Shown: positions 46,118 to 54,449, counted from the stretch's first letter. The stretch: 64,000 bases of DNA from Bradyrhizobium sp. CCBAU 53421 (GCF_015291625.1 NZ_CP030047.1:6448001-6512000); one strand, 5' to 3'. Notes: generated from the letters alone by a model not told the origin. Program-made: numbers and translations.

Positions 46118-46256
46118 CTCGCCCCGCGGGGAGAGGCCGGAACGCATCGCGAGATGCGTTCCGGGTGAGGGGGAGTCTCCGCGAGGACAGCTCTCATCGT
46201 CTATGCGGAGACAGCCCCTCACCCCAACCCTCTCCCCGTAAGAACGGGGCGAGGGA
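46118..46256. repeat. composite palindromic repeat upstream of the MFS gene
   Basis: The outer arms CGCCCCGCGGGGAGAGG and CCTCTCCCCGTAAG...CGGGGCG pair, and the inner GGTGAGGGGGAGTCTCCGC pairs with GCGGAGACAGCCCCTCACC. One arm carries a nested perfect hairpin, GGAACGCATC-GCGA-GATGCGTTCC (46139-46162). It is similar in plan to the repeats inside imuB and dnaE2. Confidence 0.75.
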
Positions 46257-46314
46257 GCGCGCCTCCTTCGCGGCGCCAACGAACAATCACAATAATCATT
46301 CGAGGAGACTTTCC

Positions 46315-47622
46315 ATGAAGGATGCGGCCCATTCGCGGCTCTATGGACGGATCGCCTGGCGCCTGATCCCGTTCCTGCTGGCGTGCTACACGGTGGCGAT
46401 CATCGATCGCTTCAACATCGGCTTTGCCAAGCTGCAATTCCTGCACGACCTCAACATCGATGACGCGGTGTTCGGGCTTGCCGCCGGCATCTTCTCGGTC
46501 GGCTATGTCGCCCTCGAAGTGCCGAGCAATCTGCTGCTGGTCAGGATCGGGGTGCGCAAGACGCTGCTGCGGATCATGGTGCTGTGGGGCACTGTGACCG
46601 TGCTGCTCGCGCTGGTGCAGAACCAGTATCACCTCTATCTGCTGCGCTTCCTGCTCGGGGCCGCGGAAGGCGGCTTCTTCCCCGGCATCCTGTATTACCT
46701 GACGCTGTGGTTTCCGGACCGCGTGCGCGGCCGCATGACCAGCCTGTTCGTGATGGCAGTGCCGCTCGGCGGCGTGATCGCGGGACCGCTGTCGGGCCTG
46801 ATCATGGATCACATGCAGGGCGTCCATGGCCTGCATGGCTGGCAGTGGCTGTTCATCCTCGAAGGCGTTCCCGCCGTGCTGCTTGGCATCGTTGCGTTCC
46901 TTCATCTCGCCGACGGGCCGCAGGCCGCGAGCTGGCTCAACGCCGACGAGCGGCGGCAGGTCGCAAGCGATCTCGCCCGCGATCGCGCCGCCGCCCCCGG
47001 CACCACGCGCAGCTTCGCGGCGGCGCTGCGCGAGCCGCGCGTCTATCTGCTGTCCTTCATCTACTTCGCGTTCTTCTGCTCGCTCAACACCATCCTGCTG
47101 TGGACGCCGACACTGCTGAAGCGCGTCGGCGTCGCGACCACGACCGAGATCGGCTGGCTGAGCGGCGCGATCTCGGTGGCGTCGGCGATCGGCATGGTCG
47201 CGATCGGCTACAGCTCCGATCGCACGCGGGAACGGCGCTGGCACGTGGTCGCTTGCGGCCTCGTCGCGGCGGCGTGCTTCATCGCCTTGCAGGCCGCGCA
47301 GGGCAGCATCCTGCTGACGGTGACGTTGCTCGCCATCGCCTCGATCGGCATCTTCGCGATCCTGTCGCTGTTCTGGACCATTCCGAACGCGATGCTGGAA
47401 GGCAGCGCCGCGGCCGGCGGTATCGCGCTGATCAGCGCGATCGGCTCGTTCGGCGGCGCGGTGTGCCCTGCCCTGATCGGCTGGATGAATGTCGCGACCG
47501 GGAGCATCTACGCACCGCTCGCCCTCGTCGGCGCGCTGCTGGCGATCGGTATGCTGACGCTGATTCTCTGTGTGCCGAGGCCCGGACCCGAGGTCACACT
47601 CGCCGAACCCAGCCGTCCCTGA
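46315..47622 (+). CDS. MFS transporter (anion:cation symporter family)
   Basis: A 435-residue permease with twelve transmembrane helices. The N-terminal segment RLIPFLLACYTVAIIDRFNI GFAKL-type, GVRKTLLRIMVLWGTVTVLL and the loop LLGAAEGGFFPGILYYLTLW with RVRGRMTS are characteristic of the ACS family that imports organic acids such as phthalate or tartrate. The start at 46315 follows GAGGAGACTTTCC; upstream in-frame sequence is a palindromic repeat, not protein. It is downstream of the MaoC pair, separated by the repeat, and probably imports the substrate of this catabolic cluster. Confidence 0.92.
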   Translation: MKDAAHSRLYGRIAWRLIPFLLACYTVAIIDRFNIGFAKLQFLHDLNIDDAVFGLAAGIFSVGYVALEVPSNLLLVRIGVRKTLLRIMVLWGTVTVLLALVQNQYHLYLLRFLLGAAEGGFFPGILYYLTLWFPDRVRGRMTSLFVMAVPLGGVIAGPLSGLIMDHMQGVHGLHGWQWLFILEGVPAVLLGIVAFLHLADGPQAASWLNADERRQVASDLARDRAAAPGTTRSFAAALREPRVYLLSFIYFAFFCSLNTILLWTPTLLKRVGVATTTEIGWLSGAISVASAIGMVAIGYSSDRTRERRWHVVACGLVAAACFIALQAAQGSILLTVTLLAIASIGIFAILSLFWTIPNAMLEGSAAAGGIALISAIGSFGGAVCPALIGWMNVATGSIYAPLALVGALLAIGMLTLILCVPRPGPEVTLAEPSRP

Positions 47623-47681
47623 TCATCCAGCGCATGCCCGGCGTCGTCGGCCGGGCTTGTCTCGACCGGCTGCGTCTGGAT

Positions 47682-47722
47682 AGAACTTGGTTCTGACTTT
47701 GTCAGGACCAAGTTCTATTTCT
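47682..47722 (+). terminator. terminator-like hairpin after the MFS gene
   Basis: AGAACTTGGTTCTGAC pairs with GTCAGGACCAAGTTCT (one G-U or mismatch) around a TTT loop, followed by ATTTCTTCT. It ends the IclR-controlled unit before the GMC gene. Confidence 0.65.
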
Positions 47723-47729
47723 TCTACTG

Positions 47730-47776
47730 ACGCGTTTTCTTCACGCGAACCGGGCTCCACTTCGCTCGAAAACGCT
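47730..47776. repeat. palindromic repeat upstream of the GMC gene
   Basis: GCGTTTTC at 47732-47739 pairs with GAAAACGC at 47768-47775, with inner CACGCGAACC and CACTTCGCTCG. Same family as the element in the imuB-dnaE2 gap. Confidence 0.75.
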
Positions 47777-47817
47777 ATAGAAGGCAATAACAAAAGACGC
47801 TTGCCGGGAACGAGGAC

Positions 47818-49437
47818 ATGCCGCGAAGGCTCGAGGGTGATTTCGACTACATTATCGTCGGCGCAGGCACGGCGGGTTGCATCATGGCCAACCGCCTGTC
47901 GGCAGATCCGAAGAAGCGCGTGCTGCTGCTGGAAGCCGGCGGCAAGGACAACTGGATCTGGTTTCACATCCCGGTCGGCTATCTCTTCGCGATCGGCAAT
48001 CCGCGCTCGGACTGGATGTTCAAGACCGAGGCCGAGCCCGGCCTCAACGGCCGTGCGCTCGCATATCCGCGCGGCAAGGTGATCGGCGGCTCGTCGGCGA
48101 TCAACGCCATGATCTCGATGCGCGGCCAGGCCGCCGATTACGATCACTGGCGGCAGCTAGGCCTCACCGGGTGGAGCTACAGCGACGTGCTGCCGGCATT
48201 CAAGCGGCTGGAGGATCACTTCCTCGGCGAAAGCGAGCATCACGGTGTCGGCGGCGGCTGGCGCATCGAGGCGCCGCGGCTGTCGTGGCAGATCCTCGAT
48301 GCGGTCGGCGATGCCGCCGAGGAGATGGGCATCAAGCGCATCCCGGATTTCAACACCGGCGACAACGAGGGCACCAGCTACTTCCACGTCAACCAGAAGC
48401 GCGGCCGGCGCTGGTCATCGGCGCGCGGTTTCCTCAAGCCGGTGCTGAACCGCAGCAATCTCAGGCTCGAGACCGACGTGCTGGTCGACCGCCTGATCAT
48501 CGAGAGCGGCCGCGCCGCCGGCGTCGAGTTCCGTCAGGGCAATGAGACTGTGGAGGCGCGCGCCAAGGGCGAGGTGATTCTGTGCGCGGGCTCGATCGGC
48601 ACCACGCAGGTGCTGCATCGCTCCGGCATCGGCCCGTCGGAATGGCTGTCGCCGCTCGGCATCGACATCGTGGCCGACGTGCAGGGCATCGGCCATAATC
48701 TGCAGGACCATCTACAGCAGCGCGCGATCTACAAGGTATCGGGCGTGCGCACGCTGAACGAGACCTACTACAACCTGGTGCGCCGCGGCTTGATGGGCCT
48801 CGACTACGCGTTCCGCCGCCGCGGGCCGCTGACCATGGCGCCATCACAGCTCGGCATCTTCACGCGCTCGGATGCGACGCGCTCGCGCGCCAACATCCAG
48901 TTCCACGTGCAACCGCTGTCGCTCGACAAATTCGGCGATCCCCTGCATCGCTTCCCCGCGATCACGGTGAGCGCCTGCAACCTGCAGCCGACCTCGCGCG
49001 GCACGGTGCGTATCCGCTCGACCGCGCCCGACGACAAGCCGTCGATCGCGCCGAATTATCTCTCGACCGAGGACGACCGCCAGGTCGCGGCCGACGCGAT
49101 CCGCACCACGCGCAAGTTGATGAAGCAGAAGGCACTGGAAAAATATCACCCCGAGGAATTCCTGCCCGGTCCCTCCGTCGGCGACGACGACGCCTCGCTC
49201 GCCAAGGCCGCCGGCGACATCGGCACCACGATCTTCCACCCGGTCGGCACCGCGAAGATGGGAACGGCCAACGATCCAATGGCCGTGGTCGACGAGCGTC
49301 TGCGCTTCTACGGCCTCCACGGCCTGCGCATCGCGGATGCCTCCGTGATGCCGACCATCACCTCCGGCAACACCAACACGCCGACGGCGATGATCGCCGA
49401 GAAGGCCGCGGCGATGATCCTGCAGGATGCGCGATAA
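47818..49437 (+). CDS. GMC-family FAD oxidoreductase (choline/alcohol dehydrogenase-like)
   Basis: A 539-residue GMC flavoprotein. The FAD-binding Rossmann motif is YIIVGAGTAGCIMANRLS, and the GMC signature 1 is PRGKVIGGSSAINAMISMRG. Signature 2 is CAGSIGTTQVLHRSGIGPS. C-terminal catalytic elements include TTIFHPVGTAKMG and RIADASVMPTITSGNTNTPT. It oxidises a primary alcohol with FAD as acceptor; the substrate is unknown. ACGAGG precedes the ATG. The alpha/beta hydrolase follows after 7 nt, so the two are co-transcribed. Confidence 0.93.
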   Translation: MPRRLEGDFDYIIVGAGTAGCIMANRLSADPKKRVLLLEAGGKDNWIWFHIPVGYLFAIGNPRSDWMFKTEAEPGLNGRALAYPRGKVIGGSSAINAMISMRGQAADYDHWRQLGLTGWSYSDVLPAFKRLEDHFLGESEHHGVGGGWRIEAPRLSWQILDAVGDAAEEMGIKRIPDFNTGDNEGTSYFHVNQKRGRRWSSARGFLKPVLNRSNLRLETDVLVDRLIIESGRAAGVEFRQGNETVEARAKGEVILCAGSIGTTQVLHRSGIGPSEWLSPLGIDIVADVQGIGHNLQDHLQQRAIYKVSGVRTLNETYYNLVRRGLMGLDYAFRRRGPLTMAPSQLGIFTRSDATRSRANIQFHVQPLSLDKFGDPLHRFPAITVSACNLQPTSRGTVRIRSTAPDDKPSIAPNYLSTEDDRQVAADAIRTTRKLMKQKALEKYHPEEFLPGPSVGDDDASLAKAAGDIGTTIFHPVGTAKMGTANDPMAVVDERLRFYGLHGLRIADASVMPTITSGNTNTPTAMIAEKAAAMILQDAR

Positions 49438-49444
49438 ACAAGCC

Positions 49445-50347
49445 ATGACGCAGCCGCAGCGCATTCTGGTGGGCGATGCCGGCGCGCAGATCGCGCTGGC
49501 ACGATGGGGCGAGCCGGCCTCCGGCAAGCCGCCGGCGCTGCTGCTGCACGGCACCGGCTTCGTCGCCGAAGTGTGGACCGAAGTCGCGGAGGCGCTGGCC
49601 GCCGACTACACCGTCTATGCGCTCGACCGCCGCGGCCACGGCCTGAGCCACAAGCCGCCGGCCGACCGCTTTCAGTTCCAGGACTTCGCCGACGATATCT
49701 GCATGGTGGTCGAGCGCCTTGATCTCCATGAGATCTACGGCATCGGTCACAGCGCCGGCGCGACCGACCTGATGCTCGCAACGAAACTGATGCCGGACCG
49801 CTTCGCACGGCTGTTCGTGACGGAGCCGACCGCGATGGATCCGCACGCGCCGCGAACCGGCGGCCTGAGCGACATCGCCCGCGGATCGGTGCAGGGCGTG
49901 CTGCGCCGCCGCGCCGAATTCGATAATGCCGACGATTTGTTCCGGCGGTTGCGCGAAGCGCCGGCGTTCGCACCGTGGACCGAGCCGTCGCTATGGGCCT
50001 ATGTCCATCACGGCTTTGCGCGGCTCGACGACGGCCGCATGCGGCTGCGCTGCACGCCCGAGATCGAGTCGGCGCTGCTTGGGCCGATCTTCCAGGCCAT
50101 GGAGCAGATCTACACTGGCGATAAGCGCGGCAATCCGTTCCCGTGGTTCTCCGAGATCGCCTGCCCGGTCTGCATCGCCACCGCGGAACAGTCATGGCCG
50201 ATCTACAAGGAGATGGCCGACCGCGCCGCGGCCCTGATCCCGCACGCCAGCCGCTGGACGTTCGACAATGTCGGGCACTGCGTTGCGCAGGAGGCGCCGG
50301 AGCTGATGGTCGCTGCGCTCCGCACATTCGCCAGGCGCGCGGCTTAG
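49445..50347 (+). CDS. alpha/beta hydrolase
   Basis: A 300-residue alpha/beta-fold hydrolase. Recognisable parts are the oxyanion HGTGFVAEVW, YALDRRGHGLS, the nucleophile elbow GHSAGATDLML (Ser) and the C-terminal HCVAQEAPEL with the catalytic His. An acid residue is probably in the region before SWPIYKEM. It may cleave an ester or lactone feeding the GMC oxidoreductase encoded just upstream. The ATG at 49445 is preferred; an earlier Met at 49427 would overlap the GMC stop codon. Confidence 0.9.
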   Translation: MTQPQRILVGDAGAQIALARWGEPASGKPPALLLHGTGFVAEVWTEVAEALAADYTVYALDRRGHGLSHKPPADRFQFQDFADDICMVVERLDLHEIYGIGHSAGATDLMLATKLMPDRFARLFVTEPTAMDPHAPRTGGLSDIARGSVQGVLRRRAEFDNADDLFRRLREAPAFAPWTEPSLWAYVHHGFARLDDGRMRLRCTPEIESALLGPIFQAMEQIYTGDKRGNPFPWFSEIACPVCIATAEQSWPIYKEMADRAAALIPHASRWTFDNVGHCVAQEAPELMVAALRTFARRAA

Positions 50348-50396
50348 AACGCCTGCTCATCGGCAAATAGCGCGCCGATGGCAACCGATCGTCACT

Positions 50397-50612
50397 TCAT
50401 CGTCGATCGTCGAATTGCCTCGCCGGGTAGACCGGTGCGCGCACCGGCTGGATCGTCAGCCGATAGACGATCAGGTTGGTGCCATCGAATGCTTCAAGCA
50501 GGTAGTCGCAAACCGGACAGTGATACTCACCCTTGGCGCCAGGTTCAGACCATAGTTCCAACCGCCGGAAACCCGCACCACAGCACGCGCACGTTACATC
50601 CGCTTTCCGCAC
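50397..50612 (-). CDS. small zinc-ribbon-like protein
   Basis: A 71-residue protein with two cysteine pairs, TCACCGAGF and YHCPVCDYLLEAFDG, spaced like a small zinc ribbon. The start is GTG at 50612 with GGGAG about 9 nt upstream. The composition is protein-like and the Cys pattern unlikely by chance, so I regard it as a real gene. Such small zinc-ribbon proteins are frequent in Bradyrhizobium and uncharacterised. It is convergent with the hydrolase gene. Confidence 0.65.
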   Translation of the reverse strand: MRKADVTCACCGAGFRRLELWSEPGAKGEYHCPVCDYLLEAFDGTNLIVYRLTIQPVRAPVYPARQFDDRR

Positions 50613-51113
50613 GTTCGTTCTCTCCCTGAGGCGATGCCACTGTGCATGAACTCGGCCAAAGCGATGGAGATTGGAGACAAGCCCGGCAGAATGTCACTGC
50701 GAGGCTGACGTCTCCGAACCCGTCCTCATCATCGCCGCTGCAAATCGCGGGGTTCTGTCGCTACAGAACACCTCAGAACAAGGTTGGTTCAACAATTCCG
50801 GCTGCACACGGCAGCAAGCGAAAAAACGCTGGTAAGCTCGGCAATGGATGGGGCTGTCGCCTGACTGGGAGGTGACACGACAAGTCGCGGAACCTCCCAC
50901 GTCCCGCATTCTAGGCAGCGCCGCTTCGGCAGCAAAGTGCAGATTGTGCCTGAGGAGGTTTGAAAGCAGGCGTCTGTCGCACTTGCGCGAAAGCGCCCGC
51001 GGAACCCGGCATCTTGAACGCGATTGCGTTCCGTTGATCTACGTCAACCCCGCGCCCCCGGGAGCGTCGCAGTTTCACGGTTCGCAACATCGTCCGCTAG
51101 GGAGGGACACGCC
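50613..51113. other. 500-nt intergenic region with a FixK2-type box
   Basis: No supported gene. Overlapping short frames start near 50848, but their codon use is poor. The only clear signal is the FixK2/FNR box at 51034-51047. Confidence 0.4.
51034..51047 (+). promoter_or_regulatory. FixK2/FNR-type box
   Basis: TTGATCTACGTCAA fits TTGA-N6-TCAA. Its centre is 73 nt before the ATG at 51114; activation from -41.5 would leave a leader of about 32 nt. Confidence 0.6.
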
Positions 51114-51593
51114 ATGCTTCGTTGTATCCTCGCCGCTCTGGCAACTCTGCTTCTCGTTGCTGTCTGCCTGGTTCCTGATGACGCCTATGCCCGCCGCGGA
51201 GGAGGCGGCGGCTTCCGTGGCGGCGGAGGCGGCTTTCATGGCGGTGCGATGCGTGGCGGCGGCATGCATGCCGGCGCCGGAAGGATGCATGCCGGAAGGA
51301 TCCATGGCGGAGGATATCACGCTGCCGGCCGCCCGCGTCCCTCACACCCGATCGCGGGTCGTCCGGGCTATCCGGGCCGTCCGATTGCCGGGCGCCCTGG
51401 CCGCCCGGTCGCCGGCTATCCCGGTTATGGCCGAGGCTACTATCGACCCGGTTGGGGCTATGGTGCTGCGGCAGCCGGCGCCGCGGCCGCAGCCGGCGCG
51501 TATTACGGCAGCTATGGCTACTACGGCAACCAGGGCTGCCACTACAATCAATACGGTCAAATGATCTGTCCGCAACAGCAGTATCAATACTGA
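51114..51593 (+). CDS. exported glycine/tyrosine-rich protein
   Basis: A 159-residue protein with a signal peptide (MLRCILAALATLLLVAVCLV, cleavage after AYA). It is then strongly low-complexity: RRGGGGGFRGGGGGFHGGAM, Met/His-containing HAGAGRMHAGRIHGG, Pro/Gly repeats (AGRPGYPGRPIAGRPGRPVA) and Tyr-rich GYGRGYYRPGWGYG. An Ala-rich hydrophobic patch and a C-terminal segment with two cysteines (GCHYNQYGQMICPQQ) close it. AGGGAGG precedes the start. The function is unknown; His/Met content might bind metal, which is inference. A FixK2-type box lies at 51034-51047. Confidence 0.75.
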   Translation: MLRCILAALATLLLVAVCLVPDDAYARRGGGGGFRGGGGGFHGGAMRGGGMHAGAGRMHAGRIHGGGYHAAGRPRPSHPIAGRPGYPGRPIAGRPGRPVAGYPGYGRGYYRPGWGYGAAAAGAAAAAGAYYGSYGYYGNQGCHYNQYGQMICPQQQYQY

Positions 51594-51753
51594 TCCGGCT
51601 GAGCCGTCGTGGATGGATGGTCCATGCCGTCGCGCCGCTAGGTCGGCTTGCTCGGATTCGGTCGAACGTCAGCGCGGCCATCCAGAATGGGTCACGCGCT
51701 AACGGAGGCTACGATCACAATCGTGGCCCCGTTGAGTTTGCGATCCCAAAGGC

Positions 51754-51767
51754 TTGATCCAGATCAA
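51754..51767 (+). promoter_or_regulatory. FixK2/FNR-type box
   Basis: TTGATCCAGATCAA, a perfect palindrome identical to that at 775-788. Its centre is 70 nt before the ATG at 51831, giving a leader of about 29 nt in a class II arrangement. Confidence 0.65.
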
Positions 51768-51830
51768 CGGCTCCACGCGCTGATGGTTTTCAAATCGGAC
51801 TGATCGGGACCCTAGGCCTGGAGGAAAGCG

Positions 51831-52160
51831 ATGAAGACAATTTCGAAAACAATCACGCTGGCGACGACCATCTTCGGGTGTGCCATGCTGCTATCCTTTG
51901 ACCGCTCGGAACAGGGTGGCGTCTCGATTTCGGTCCAGGGAGCGCAAGCGCGCGTCGGCCGTCCTTTGACGCCCGTGAGCGTCGCGGGTGTCGCGCGTCG
52001 CCAAACACGCAGGGCGGTGTACGGAACCGCTGCCGTGGGAGCTGCGGCGGCGGCCGGCGCTTATGGCTATTATCACTATCCTTCCAACGGTCAGGGTTTC
52101 GTCTGCCAGCCCGGCACGTATTTTCGTGGCGAGGATGGCCGCCAACATCTCTGCCAGTAA
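51831..52160 (+). CDS. small exported protein
   Basis: A 109-residue protein with an N-terminal export signal (TITLATTIFGCAMLLSF; a lipobox is not obvious), a basic middle (RRQTRRAVYG), an Ala/Gly-rich hydrophobic helix (AVGAAAAAGAYGYYHYP) and two C-terminal cysteines (FVCQPGTYFRGEDGRQHLCQ). The Ala-rich/Tyr/Cys ending resembles that of the neighbouring gene at 51114, so the two may be related in plan. CTGGAGGAAAGCG precedes the ATG. A FixK2-type box lies 70 nt upstream. No known domain is recognised. Confidence 0.75.
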   Translation: MKTISKTITLATTIFGCAMLLSFDRSEQGGVSISVQGAQARVGRPLTPVSVAGVARRQTRRAVYGTAAVGAAAAAGAYGYYHYPSNGQGFVCQPGTYFRGEDGRQHLCQ

Positions 52161-52270
52161 CCGGAAGCACTGAACGCTCTCGGCGACGAAAAAGGCGCAT
52201 GAGAGCGTAGAGGCCGAGACTGCGTCTGGATTGGTCCGGACACGATCATGATCGAGCGGTTCGACGATGG

Positions 52271-53374
52271 TCAAACCGGAGCGTGCGATCCCGGCGGCAC
52301 CATGTACAGCGTCATGGCGAAAATCGCATAGATCAGCACGAGCAAGGCGCCGATGAACCATGCCGACCGTCCGCTGTTGGTAATGAAGCAGGACGTCACG
52401 GAAGCGATCATGACCATCGTCACGGCGCCCGGCCAGAACTGCAAGTCCATCGGCTTCGGACCGATGACGTAGCTTAGAAGAACCAGCGCCGGTGCAACGA
52501 ACAGGGCGATTTGCGAAGCGCTTCCGAGCGCGATGCTGACGCTCATGTCGAGCCGGTTCTTGCGCGCCGCGGAGAATGCCACCGCCATTTCCGCTGCGGC
52601 GCCGACCAGCGCGACGATGATGAAACCAACGAACGCCGGGCTCAGTCCCAGCGTCTCGCCCGCTTTCTGCACCGAACTCACGAATATTTCGCTGACCAGC
52701 GCAACCAGCACGGTGACGGCGAGAAGAGTGCCCAACGCAAGCCCGATCGGCCAGCCGGCGCCACCGGCCTCGCCATGCTCCTCGCTTGCGAACAGCTCCT
52801 TGTGTGTCTTGAGCGAGAACAGCAAGCCGAGACCGTAGGCGCAGATCAGCAGCACGGCGAGGCCCGTGCTGAGTGTCAGCGCCATGGCTTCGCCGCGTGC
52901 CGGATCAAGGTCGGCGACGGCAGAGGGGGCAAGCAGCGCAATCGTGGCCATCAGCAGCAGCGCTGCGTACATCCTCCCACCGGCCCGATTGTACTCTTGA
53001 ACATGATGGCGGAGCCCGCCAAGCAGGAACGATGCGCCGAGCATGAAGAGCGAGTTGGTGACGATGGCACCGGCGATCGATGCCTTGACCAGCATGTATT
53101 CTCCCGCATGGAGCGCTGCGATCGCGATGATCAGCTCGGTCAGATTGCCCAGCGTTGCGTTGAGCAAGCCTCCGATCGCATCGCCCGTTTTCTCCGCGAC
53201 GCTTTCCGTTGCGTGACTGAGAAGGGCAGCCAATGGCACGATGGCGAGGACAGCGAGCACGAACAGGACTGTGTGGGCGGACGGAGCTGCCGTCTCGACC
53301 ACGAGCACGATCGGCACGAAGATCAGCATCCAAAGCAGCGGATTGTGTCGAATTTCCTTGAGCAGAAGCTGCAT
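52271..53374 (-). CDS. Ca2+/H+ antiporter (CaCA/CAX family)
   Basis: A 367-residue cation exchanger with eleven or so membrane helices. The two alpha repeats carry the expected acidic motifs: GLLNATLGNLTELIIAIAAL in the first half and IIVALVGAAAEMAVAFSAAR in the second. IALGSASQIALFVAPALVLL also matches CAX proteins. It exports calcium or a similar cation in exchange for protons. The start at 53374 (MQLLLKEIRHNPL) was chosen over upstream 53407. A FixK2-type box is centred 67 nt upstream. It is divergent from the universal stress protein gene. Confidence 0.9.
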   Translation of the reverse strand: MQLLLKEIRHNPLLWMLIFVPIVLVVETAAPSAHTVLFVLAVLAIVPLAALLSHATESVAEKTGDAIGGLLNATLGNLTELIIAIAALHAGEYMLVKASIAGAIVTNSLFMLGASFLLGGLRHHVQEYNRAGGRMYAALLLMATIALLAPSAVADLDPARGEAMALTLSTGLAVLLICAYGLGLLFSLKTHKELFASEEHGEAGGAGWPIGLALGTLLAVTVLVALVSEIFVSSVQKAGETLGLSPAFVGFIIVALVGAAAEMAVAFSAARKNRLDMSVSIALGSASQIALFVAPALVLLSYVIGPKPMDLQFWPGAVTMVMIASVTSCFITNSGRSAWFIGALLVLIYAIFAMTLYMVPPGSHAPV

Positions 53375-53433
53375 GGTACCGCCCGGCTGAAACGAGTTGG
53401 GCAGCAATTCTGATCACTACGGGCCGCTCGATC

Positions 53434-53447
53434 TTGATCTAGCTCAA
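53434..53447 (-). promoter_or_regulatory. FixK2/FNR-type box
   Basis: TTGATCTAGCTCAA (TTGA-N6-TCAA) in the 319-nt divergent region, 67 nt (centre) before the antiporter start. It shares its TTGA-N6-TCAA pattern with the box facing the universal stress protein gene. Confidence 0.6.
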
Positions 53448-53557
53448 TCCCTCTCCACCGCCTCGCAGGCCTGCTTGCACCATGGTGGCCTGCCCGAAGT
53501 CCCGGGCTATTTTCCGAACGGTCAGAAGCGCGTCCCTATCTCCGGCTCCTCGCCGCC

Positions 53558-53571
53558 TTGACCTAGATCAA
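53558..53571 (+). promoter_or_regulatory. FixK2/FNR-type box
   Basis: TTGACCTAGATCAA (TTGA-N6-TCAA). Its centre is 130 nt before the universal stress protein ATG, giving a leader near 88 nt if used at -41.5. Confidence 0.6.
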
Positions 53572-53693
53572 CTCACGCCGGATCGGCCCGTGCGCTTCTT
53601 CTTGCCGCCTCGTTCAGACCACCTTCAAGTTTCGCCGTCCGTCCTGCGTCGCTCTTCGCTCGCGAATTCGTCAAACATCACGGGAGTTGAAGC

Positions 53694-54122
53694 ATGTACC
53701 GGCATATTCTCATTCCGACGGATGGGTCGGAACTGGCGAAGCGTGGCATCGCCCAAGGAATTGCGCTCGCGAAATCCATCGGAGCCAAGGTCTCCGTGAT
53801 TTTCGCCGTGGAGCCGCTTTCAGAACTGACGGGGCATTTCCGCGACACGATCGCCAACTTTGCCGAGATGCGCAAGGAGCAGGCCACGAAAGCGCTGAAC
53901 GACGCGGCAAATGCAGCCAGGGAGGCCGGCATTCCCTGCGAGACGGTGCTAGCGGAGAACGGGCAACCCCATCAAGCGATTATCGCTGTAGCCGCGGACA
54001 GGGGTTGCGATCTCATCGTCATGTCGTCGCATGGACGAAGCGGACTCTCCGTGCTTCTGATCGGCAGTGTGACAAACAAGGTGCTGGCGCAGGCGAAGAC
54101 CCCCGTGCTGGTTTGTCCGTGA
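53694..54122 (+). CDS. universal stress protein (UspA family)
   Basis: A 142-residue single-domain Usp. It opens MYRHILIPTDGSELAKRGIA and carries the nucleotide-binding end SSHGRSGLSVLLIGSVTNKV LAQAKTPVLV-type, with the Asp of PTDGS for ribose or phosphate contacts. Such proteins bind ATP or AMP and help survival under starvation, low oxygen or oxidative stress. The gene is divergent from the antiporter and preceded by a FixK2-type box at 53558-53571, suggesting induction when oxygen falls. ACGGGAG lies upstream of the ATG. Confidence 0.92.
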   Translation: MYRHILIPTDGSELAKRGIAQGIALAKSIGAKVSVIFAVEPLSELTGHFRDTIANFAEMRKEQATKALNDAANAAREAGIPCETVLAENGQPHQAIIAVAADRGCDLIVMSSHGRSGLSVLLIGSVTNKVLAQAKTPVLVCP

Positions 54123-54170
54123 ATGATCGGACGCTTGACCAATGAGAGCGTCAGCGCAGCGCGTCCCGCC

Positions 54171-54203
54171 AAAAGAAAACGCCGCCCCCTTGCGGGGACG
54201 GCG
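54171..54203 (-). terminator. rho-independent terminator of the His-rich gene
   Basis: On the minus strand CCGTCCCCGCAAGGGGGCGG forms a stem-loop followed by CGTTTTCTTTT. It lies just after the His-rich gene stop. Confidence 0.75.
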
Positions 54204-54233
54204 GAAGCCACTCACGCAGTACTGGAACTCTTG

Positions 54234-54449
54234 TTAGTGTTTGCCGTGGTGCTCGGCGTGATGCCGGCTCGCTTCGGTGTGGTGATGCTGGGCGTGGCTG
54301 GCATGGCCATGGGCGCTGTGGGCGTGGTGCGCCGCCTTCTCGTGATTGCCCTCTTCGTGGTGCTTGGCCGCTTCGCGGTGATGACGCGCCGCGTGCTCGT
54401 GATGTTCGGCCGCCTTGTGATGATGCTCAACGCCTGCGTGGTCGCTCAT
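54234..54449 (-). CDS. histidine-rich small protein
   Basis: A 71-residue protein in which 26 residues are histidine, mostly as HH pairs spaced along a predicted helix (HHKAAEHHEHAARHHREAAK, HHEEGNHEKAAHHAHSAHGH). The AA-xHH spacing gives an amphipathic helix with a His face, suited to binding Ni, Zn, Cu or Co. There is no signal peptide, so it is a candidate cytoplasmic metal store or buffer. The start MSDHAGVEHHH at 54449 is preferred; CTGGAGATC precedes it. A terminator follows directly. Proteins of this composition are scattered in Rhizobiales and mostly unstudied. Confidence 0.75.
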   Translation of the reverse strand: MSDHAGVEHHHKAAEHHEHAARHHREAAKHHEEGNHEKAAHHAHSAHGHASHAQHHHTEASRHHAEHHGKH

